Part shown: positions 43,201 to 52,200 of the stretch, piece by piece | How the letters are laid out: each line of letters starts with the position of its first letter | Position numbering within the stretch: position 1 is the stretch's first letter | Source: Gari tellinella | Taxonomy: Eukaryota; Mollusca; Bivalvia; Cardiida; Psammobiidae | DNA length: 64,000 bases | Direction of reading: 5' to 3' | NCBI GenBank assembly: GCA_922989275.2 | Contig: OV277871.1 | Location: forward strand, 33,614,693 to 33,678,692 | Notes under the pieces: model-generated | Told to the model about the DNA's origin: nothing | The model's database searches: none | Seen by the model: only the letters and a program-made list of their open reading frames with translations | Program-made: the position numbers and the translations under genes

Positions 43201-46200
43201 TTATGGGGTAACGGGTTGAGAAAAAGAAAAGAAAACATAAGTACCTTGAGCTAGTTGATGGTTCTGCATCAGGATTCCCCTCTGACAAGTCAATGACCAA
43301 TGTTTCTGGTTTAGCTGTTTCTGTAGTTTCTGTGTTGCTTGTTTCAACTCTATTTCTCTCTTCTTCAAATTGTTTAGGTGCATCATCTCCGGACAGATCT
43401 ATCACCACTGCTGATGAGTCTTCATGGTCATCCATTTTCTGACGCTTTCTACGTGGTTCACCTGTTTCGGAGGCATTATCCTCATCATTTGAGTCTATTT
43501 CAATGCATTTTTCCAGCGTTTCAGTACCCTCTGTTGTCAGATCAACAACATCACCTTCACCGCTGTATGTAATTGATTCTGGAAGAATCGGCCCTATACA
43601 ATCCTCATCAAGCGTTAAATCTTGTGGAGGATTCAACACTCCCTCAAGTATACATTCAATGTGACAACCTGTAAATGTATGTGGACCTATTGGTCCTATA
43701 ACTGGGATATCACCTGTTCCTTCCATACTGGGAAAATTTGTATGAACCAGAGACTTACCTTCAGTCACTCCTTTTTCTAAACTTTGCAAAAGTTCACTAT
43801 TTCCCTCAAGTTCAGTTTCATTCTGCACTTTTGATTCTGGTCTGTTATGTTTTATTGTTGTTGAAACTTGTGATGATACAACGATGTCGTCCTTCGAAGT
43901 TTCGTTTGTATCTTTGTCTTCATCTATTTCTAGTAAATGGAATCAAACTACAGTCGAACTTTGATATCTCGAACTCCCTTAACTCAACCTAACCAATATT
44001 TCGACACATGAATTACATTATTTCATGTTCGGTTCAGTCGAACATACCTGTAGTTCAAAGTTAAAACGTGGCTAAGCAGAGTTCGAGATATCGAAGTTTG
44101 ACTGTATCTAATACGTATTGAAAAAAGAACATCTCTGTTAATCCATTAAACTATAGCCTGTTTCTAGTTTTGAAGATAGGTGACCACTTAAAGCAAGTTA
44201 AAAGTAAAGCAGAATGCACCTAAAGGTGCATTCTGCTTTACTTTCAGCCTGCTTTAACCCTTTAACCCATAGCCTGTTTCTAGTATTTAAGATATGTGAC
44301 CTATTAAAGCAGGCTAAAAGTAAAGCAGAATGCGCCCTAGGGCGCATTCTGCTTTACTTTCAGCCTGCTTTAAGCTAATATCTGCTAGGATATTGAAAAA
44401 AATTCTTATGATACATATTCATGACAGTATGAAATGGAACTATTTTCTTTGGCGGATGAATAAAATGAATGCGCTAAAAGTCGCTTCTATAAGGGAAAGG
44501 GTTAAGCAACCATCTGCTAGTATATAGATTATATTTCTTATGTGGCATCTCCATGACTGTACAAATTGGAACTTTTTTCTTCAGTAGAGAAATAGATTAA
44601 AGGCACAAAAAGATGAATTTATGGGGTAATGGGTTAACAAAAATCAATTGAGAAATGATTTTTAATTTATACACATTAATCCTCACTGGATTACTGTTTA
44701 TGAAAGAAGTAATCTCAATGTACACAATTCTTACCACCCATAGCCATAGGAAATCTGATATATATAACAGTAGTAAAATCTGGCATAAGCTTAAAGAAGG
44801 AAGAATGCCATACAGAAAGCCCCGAGCTGTCTGATCTGGGTCTACATTTTTTCCCCAAACTATTCAGTGTACCCTATTAACATGACTATTTTAATTGCTA
44901 AGTATACAGAAGAATCATTAACTCCACATTCCATGATTTATGTCCTCATGTACATTATTTTTCTAAACGGCAGATAGGATACAGATCATTAAAATTTTGC
45001 GAATAGATAATGTACAATTGTATTAAACTAAGGTAGACATTTCTTATTCATCTATGTACAAATTTAGATTAAAACTAATTTAAGCTCCTGCAGTCTACAA
45101 ATTAAAGCAAAGATACTTAATTTATCAAGAACTCTCTTACTAAGTAAAGAAACAAGGGCCACTATGGCCCTAAATCGCTCACCTGGTAACCATGTAACCA
45201 TGTACACCGTGTGACCTAGTTTTTGACCGGGCATGACCCTCATTCTAACTTGACCTCGATTTCAATGAGACAAACATTTTGTTCAAGTTTCATGAAGATT
45301 CAATGCATTTTGTAGTCTCTAGAGTGTTAACGAGGTTTTTGGATGATTTGACCTAGTGACCTAGTTTTTGACCGGACATGACCCACATTCAAACTTGGCT
45401 TAGATTTCATTGAGGCAATCATATTGATGAAGTTTTATGAAGATCCAATGAAATTTGTAGCCTCTAGAGTGTTAACAAGGTTTTTCGATAATTTGACCTA
45501 GTGACCTAGTTTTTGACCGGACATGACCCACATTCGAACTTGGCCTAGATTTAATTGAGGCAATCATATTGATGAAGTTTCATGAAGATCCAATGAAATT
45601 TGTAGCCTCTAGAGTGTTAACAAGGTTTTTCGACAATTTGACCTAGTGACCTAGTTTTTGACCGGACATGACCCACATTCAAACTTGACCTAGATTTCAT
45701 TGAGGCAATCACATTGATGAAGTTTCATGAAGATCCAATGAAATTTGTAGTCTCTAGAGTGTTAACAAGGTTTTCGAAGATTTGACCTTGTGACCTAGTT
45801 TTTGACCGGACATGACCCACATTCGAACTTGGCCTAGATTTCATTGAGCAATCATATTGATGAAGTTTCATGAAGATCAAATGAAATTTGTAGCCTCTAG
45901 AGTGTTAACAAGGTTTTTCGATAATTTGACCTAGTGACCTAGTTTTTGACCGGACATGACCCACATTCGAACTTGACCTAGATTTCATTTAGGCAAATAT
46001 TGTGACCAAGTTTCATCAAGATCCAATGAGATTTGAACCTGCTAGAGTGTTAACGAACAATTGTGAACGGACGGACTGACAGACAGACGACGGACATCCA
46101 GCGATCCTAAAAGCTCACCTTGGCACTACGTGCCAATGAGCTAAAAAGCTAGAAAATTCCTATAGAGCTTTTCTGCTTTAGAGATCCTTTCATTTTGCTT

Positions 46201-49200
46201 TAAACAGTGACCTGACTTAAACACATTTGAATTAATCAAAATGCTCTACCATGCCGCTATAAAAGCTAGGACTTACAAACACTCCCTTATGTGACCACTA
46301 AATTACATGTGAGTTATTAGGTGTTTAAGGCAGGTGACATTTTAACCCTTTACCCAATAGCGGATTTCTGGTATTGAAGACAAGTGACCACTTACAGCAG
46401 GTGAACACTTAAAGAAAGTTGAAAGTAAAGAAGAATGGGCCTGAAGGTGCATTCTACTTTACTTTCAGCCTGCTTCAAGCTACAGTGGAGAATCTGTTAT
46501 TCTTTCCCGTTTAAACGCAAACGTACGCAAACGCAAAGCGCTAAAACGTAGAAAAGAACAACTTTTGGACAATTCTGATAATTCATGTTTATCTTGGAGG
46601 CAAACAGTTTGGAGCCTGATCAGACGCCGGGTTACCCGGCGTCTGATCTGGCTCCAAACTGTTTGCACTGCAAATAATAGTTTTAGCGTAAACTCGTTTA
46701 TTGGGAAAGAATAACACATTCTCCACTGTATTATCTGGCATCTGCTAGAATATAGAAAAAAAAACTTCTTTTAGTGGTTGTAATGACTGTATAAATTGGA
46801 ACTATTTTCTTCAGTAGATGAATAAATTAAATGTGCTAAAAAGGGCTTCTATGAGAAAAAGGGTTAAAGCAAGGTGAACGTAAAACAGAAAGCTCCTTTT
46901 AACGTTCACCTTGCTTTAAAATGTTACCTGTATTTTATGCAGTCAATTAGCTTTCTTTTCATTGCTCGTAATAGAGAGGTTCTGTTGTAGCTTACCAATA
47001 ACCCCACCCATCTGGAGGCGTGTATCAACATCATGTGTAACTGGCACTTCCCTTGTTGTTGGCTGTTGCATACTTATAACTGGTGACTTCGAGTCCTCTA
47101 AATTTATTGGGTTGTCATCAGTTGATCTTTGTTTTTCTGCTTCCTTTTCTACATCTTTGGGTTCACCTATTTCTGAATTGTAAATTGATATACATGTATG
47201 TGCAATTCATCTGGGTCTACAATTTTAGCATAGGTCAATTGTACAGGTACACTGTTTGTAAAAGACACAAATATCCATCACTAGGTGCTACAGTGGAGAA
47301 TCTGTTATTCTTTCCCGTTTAAACGCAAACGTACGCAAACGCAAAGCACTAAAACGTAGAAAAGAACAACTTTTGGACAATTCTGATATTTCATGTTTAT
47401 TTTGGTGGCAAACTGTTTGGAGCCTGATCAGACGCCGGGTTACCCGGCGTCTGATCTGGCTTCAAACTGTTTGCACTGCAAATAATAGTTTTAGCGTAAA
47501 CGCGTTTATTGGGAAAGAATAACACATTCTCCACTGTACACTGTTTGTAAAAGACACAAATATCCATCACTAGGTGCTAATGGGTTACCCATTACATGTT
47601 GCTGTTTCTAGTTTTGAAGACAGGTTACCACTAAGTATTAACCCTTTACCCCAGAGCCTGTGTTTTAATTTTGAAAATAGGTGACTACTTAAAGCAGGTT
47701 TAACGTAAAGCAGAATGCGCCCTAAGACGCATTCTGCTTTACTTTCAGCCTGCTTTAAGCTACCACCTGTTATAATAAAGAAAATATTTCTTATGATACA
47801 TATGCATGACTGTACAGATCGGAACTATTTTGTACAGCGGAGGAATAAATAGACTGCGCTAAAAGGCGCTTCTATAAGGGAAAGGGTTAAAGAGAATGCC
47901 CCTAAACCCATTACCCCATAAATATGCATTTTTACTCTTTTAATTTATTCCTCCACATAAGAAAATATTGCAAATGTATAGTCATTGATACATGACTACT
48001 ACTTAAAAAAATATTTTCCACATCAGAGCAAATTGTAGTTTAAAGCAGGCTGAAAGTACACCAGAATGTGCCTTAGTGCACATTCTGCTTTACTTTCAAC
48101 CTGCTGTAAGTGGTAACCTATTTTGAAAGCTAGAAACAGGCTATGGTGTAATAGATTAAGGTACATTCTGCCTTACTTTAAGCTATACTCTTTTTTGGAC
48201 TATGAAGGAAGGGGTCAAGGAGAAAATGTTGGAAATTTGTACAGAAAAACCCCACTATTACGACCACTAAGTGTTAATTATTAGGTGTTTATGACAGGTG
48301 ACTGCTTAACTCTTTCCTCCCTGAAACTTTAAATGAACAATTCCAGTTTCGATTTTAAACTAGTCCATTTCTGGCTTTTAAGGATTGTTTTTGTCCATTT
48401 TTGGCATTATGACAAACAGTGAAGACCCTGATCAGAGGGCTCCTTTCGGAGCCCTCTGATCTGGGTCTTCACTGTTTGCACAGGACAAGTGTACTATTCA
48501 CCTGTACACTGTTTGAAAAGGACGCCTATATGCGGGACTAGGGCTCAAAGGGTTAAAGCAAGGTGAACTTGTAAAACTGTCTAACATTCACCTTGCTTTA
48601 AGCTGTCACCTGTATTTTATGCAGTCAATTAGCTTTCTTTTCATTGCTCGTAATAGAGAGGTTCTATTGTAGCTTACCAATAACCCCACCCATCTGGAGG
48701 TGTGTATCAACATCATGTGTAACTGGCACTTCACTTGTTGTTGACTCTTGCACACTTATAACTGGTGACTTTGAGTCCTCTAAATTTATTGGGTTGTCAT
48801 CAGTTGATCTTTGTTTTTCTGCTTCCTTTTCTACATCTTTGGGTTCACCTATTTCTGAATTGTAAATTGATACATGGTTACGGGATGATGTACAGTTCAT
48901 CCTGGTCTACACTTTTTGCATAGGACAAGTGTGCTCTTCACAGGTAGTGGCCATTACCCCGTTATCATCTGTTTCTAGTTTTGAAGGCAGGTGACCTTTA
49001 ACCCCTTGTTGAAAGTAAAGGGGAATATGCCTAAACTATAACTATTGTCAATACCCCGTAAATATGCCTTTTCACTCCTTTAATTAATTCCTACACTTAA
49101 CCCCTTCACTGCCCTGACATCTTCAATTTTAAACAAATGTCGGTTGCTTTTATTTTCCAAAGTTAATTTTAAGGTATTTTGACTTAAGACCTATTGAAAT

Positions 49201-52200
49201 GAGAGTCAAACAGCTTCGATTCTGATCAGACGTTGCGTTACACCGCGTCTGATAAGAATCCAAACTGATTGCAAATAGCCATTGTGCTCGGGGTAAGGCA
49301 GTAAAGGGGTTAAGAAAACAGTTCAAATTTATAGTCATTGATATTCCCTTGATTCTCATACATCAGAACCTTCCCATATTATCAGAAGCCTCACCAAAAT
49401 GCTTGATGCGCGTAGGGTCTGCTTACTTCATCGCAAAGAGCAGTTCCAGTTTGGTATTAGATGTGGGCAGCAACTTCCTAACAAAAAAGCGCTAGGAATT
49501 ATAGTGAAACGTTGAAGAAATTTATATTTTCAAAAAAACAAATACCAAAATTGCTCTTGTACCTTAATTTTTTAACGTTCCTTTGTAAAATTGATTTGAA
49601 TATCACATTTTTTATATAACCCTAAATGTTTACTATGTGTAGCGAGTGTCTGCAAATTGACCTTTCACATACTGTATGAATTTGACCCCATAGTGTACAA
49701 GCGCCCTTGTTACCCAGATGATGATGTCAAGGTACTGTATGGTAACCGTCAGATGAGAAGATTTCAGGACGTTTCGCTACCTGGATTTTCGCTACTCTGG
49801 CATGTTCGCTACCTTGTTGCTTTAAATTGCGGCTGGTCTTTTTGCTACCTAGACTTTTTCGCTACCCAGATTTATTTTCCGCCCTCTTTTTTACCTATAT
49901 GCAACTATAGGTGTAATGGAATTTATTTTTACTAATCTTGATTTAAACTAACGTACAGAAATGGCAGGTGTTTTATTTACTAATACGAATCCACACTAAC
50001 GGACAGAAATGAAAAAAAAGACAAAATATTTGCACAGATGCGACGCGTCCACATATGAGATTCTTATTTTTTAATCTCGATACAAACCAATGGAATCACT
50101 ATATAAGTGACTTTTTGATAATCTGGATCCAGCCTAAAGAACAGAAATAAAATTTCAATTTTTATGAAATATTTTAACAGACTCCACATCAGAGAGTTAT
50201 TCATTATTCTGGATCCAAACCAATGGAATCGCCATATAAGTGATTTAAGGTAATGATCTGGATCCAACCTTCAGACATTAATAATTACAATTTTGACAAA
50301 TGTTTACGCAGAGGCCACACGTCCACACGAGAGTTTTTTATTTATTAATCTGGATCAAAACCAATGCAAGATCCATATAAGAGGTTTTTATTTAATAATT
50401 TGGATCCAAACTAACGGAAAATAAGGGGTTTTATATATCAATCTGGATCCCTACTAATGGACATAAATAGAATAGATTTCTATATACTTATCTGGAATTC
50501 TGGATCCAAACTAAAATGAATGATTTACTTATTGGATTTTTGTGGAAGCTGATCTCATTCTGTATCATACAAAGAAAGGTAACGGCATAAATAAACATGT
50601 GTGCTTGGAGAAGCGTCTTTCAAAACTGCTCATTTCATTTTTGACTGCAAATTTCAGATCATTACTCTTAAATTACAAGTTAATTATCTTACATACTCGT
50701 ATAATACGCTAAATTTAAAGTACTAAGGGTAAATAAACAATTATAATCTAGTTTTAAGGTAGCGAAAATCTACGGGTAGCGAAACGTCCAGGGTAAAAAC
50801 ACTGTGGGTAGCGAACTGACAGGCGCGAACACAACAGGGTAGCGAAACGTCCAGTAACCGATAAGAATTTGCGGTGCTGCATTTACAGCCAAAGGTTAGT
50901 TTAAATAAATTGATGTAGCATTTGGTTCAGAAATTGAACTGTTTGGTTGATCAAGCGTTTTTGTGAGGCTTCTGGACCCATGGGAAGGTTCTGATGTATG
51001 AGAATCAAGGATACATGGTTTTGTTGTGCATGTGGTGATTACCGATATTCGGCCCGAATCCGGATAATAGTACCCGGCCCATAGCGGTTACGTGAGGAGC
51101 CGGAGAGCAGCAAGTGCTTCTGTGCACAACCCTGGTGGCCACGAGTGAGAGTAGACGTAACAGAAACCGTGAGTCAAAAAGCCTAATAATATTGTATTTG
51201 GGTATTTACAACAATGGTGTCAGAAGTTTTCAAAAGGACCGACGCAATATTCATTTTTCGTAAGCTCTAGCTTGAATTTAAATTGTTCAGCGAGAAACCA
51301 TTTTTTGCCACGAGGCGTGGAATAACATGAATAAGGTAAAGGCAATTACAAGTCGGGATATTGTTTTCGAAACATATTCTGATAAATTGCTATTGAATTA
51401 AAGGCAATTACAAGTCGGGATTTGTTGTCATAAAGCAAATTCTGATAAAATTGCTAGAAATTATGTTAAACGGCAATCTGTATTTGTATTGTCCTTTCTT
51501 TTTTCATGAGAGGGAGAAAGTGAGCATGGAATACAAATTGACAGTTGTTTCAGTTTTGCTGAACTGGTCTCAAGTTTAGGTTCAATAGGGCGACTCTATG
51601 GTTTCTGTTGGTGTCTGACAGGCTAGGCAGCAGATTGTTACAGTCTGCTGTATCATCTGATATCCCTTTGTAGCAAGTTATTTCCTTGAATTTCCAAGCC
51701 GCACATGTGAACTTAGTTGCAATATCATGACTGTTTTGTATAGACCTTGGTCTAGAATTAGAGTTCTGGTACCGCAGCTAATGTAAGCTTTGCTCAATCA
51801 TGAATGCACATGCTAGCTGTCTGTTGTTAGGGACTGAGACTGAGTGAACAGACTCTCTCCTAAGGGAGTCTAGCCTTTCTAGATGGTTTACTTAGCATTC
51901 AGACTCGGAGTGTATTATGTACTCCGAGGTGCAGATGAGCATTTGGTGTTTTGGCAAGGTATGCAGGACAGTGCAGACAGGACGTCATGTCTGTATGAGA
52001 GCCGCATGCACTGCCGGAAGTCACACAAATGTTTTGTACGCTGTAAGAGTAAACTTGAAAGGGGTCTTGTGCAAAATGAAGGGCTGCATGTATTTGGCTA
52101 CAATTGTGCTGGTGTTAAAGATTTCAGGTTGTAATATAAGGAAAGTGATGGTTGTGCCCGGTGGTGAATTTGACAAGAGAGTCTGTTCAAATTGAGTTGA

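Larger units (their letters stand above)
43930..46995 (-). other. WRAP53 intron 3
   Basis: A family E MITE (43949-44106), a family C copy with another inserted (about 44140-44640), AT-rich sequence without features (44640-45150), a family F element (45160-46147), and family C and A copies up to the exon. A family C-type core is followed by a short AAGCAAGGTGAACGTAAA inverted repeat at 46865-46920. Confidence 0.7.

Noticed and set aside
43175..43828. 217-codon - strand ORF taken as an independent gene
   Set aside because: It starts without ATG and runs past a donor at 43245; phases and context show that it is WRAP53 exon 4 extended into an intron.
26500..48556. Regularly spaced short palindromes in the WRAP53 introns, considered as a CRISPR-like array
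   Set aside because: They are centres of separate 250-bp MITEs with their own TTAA or TA ends, variable spacing and no unique spacers, in a eukaryotic gene.
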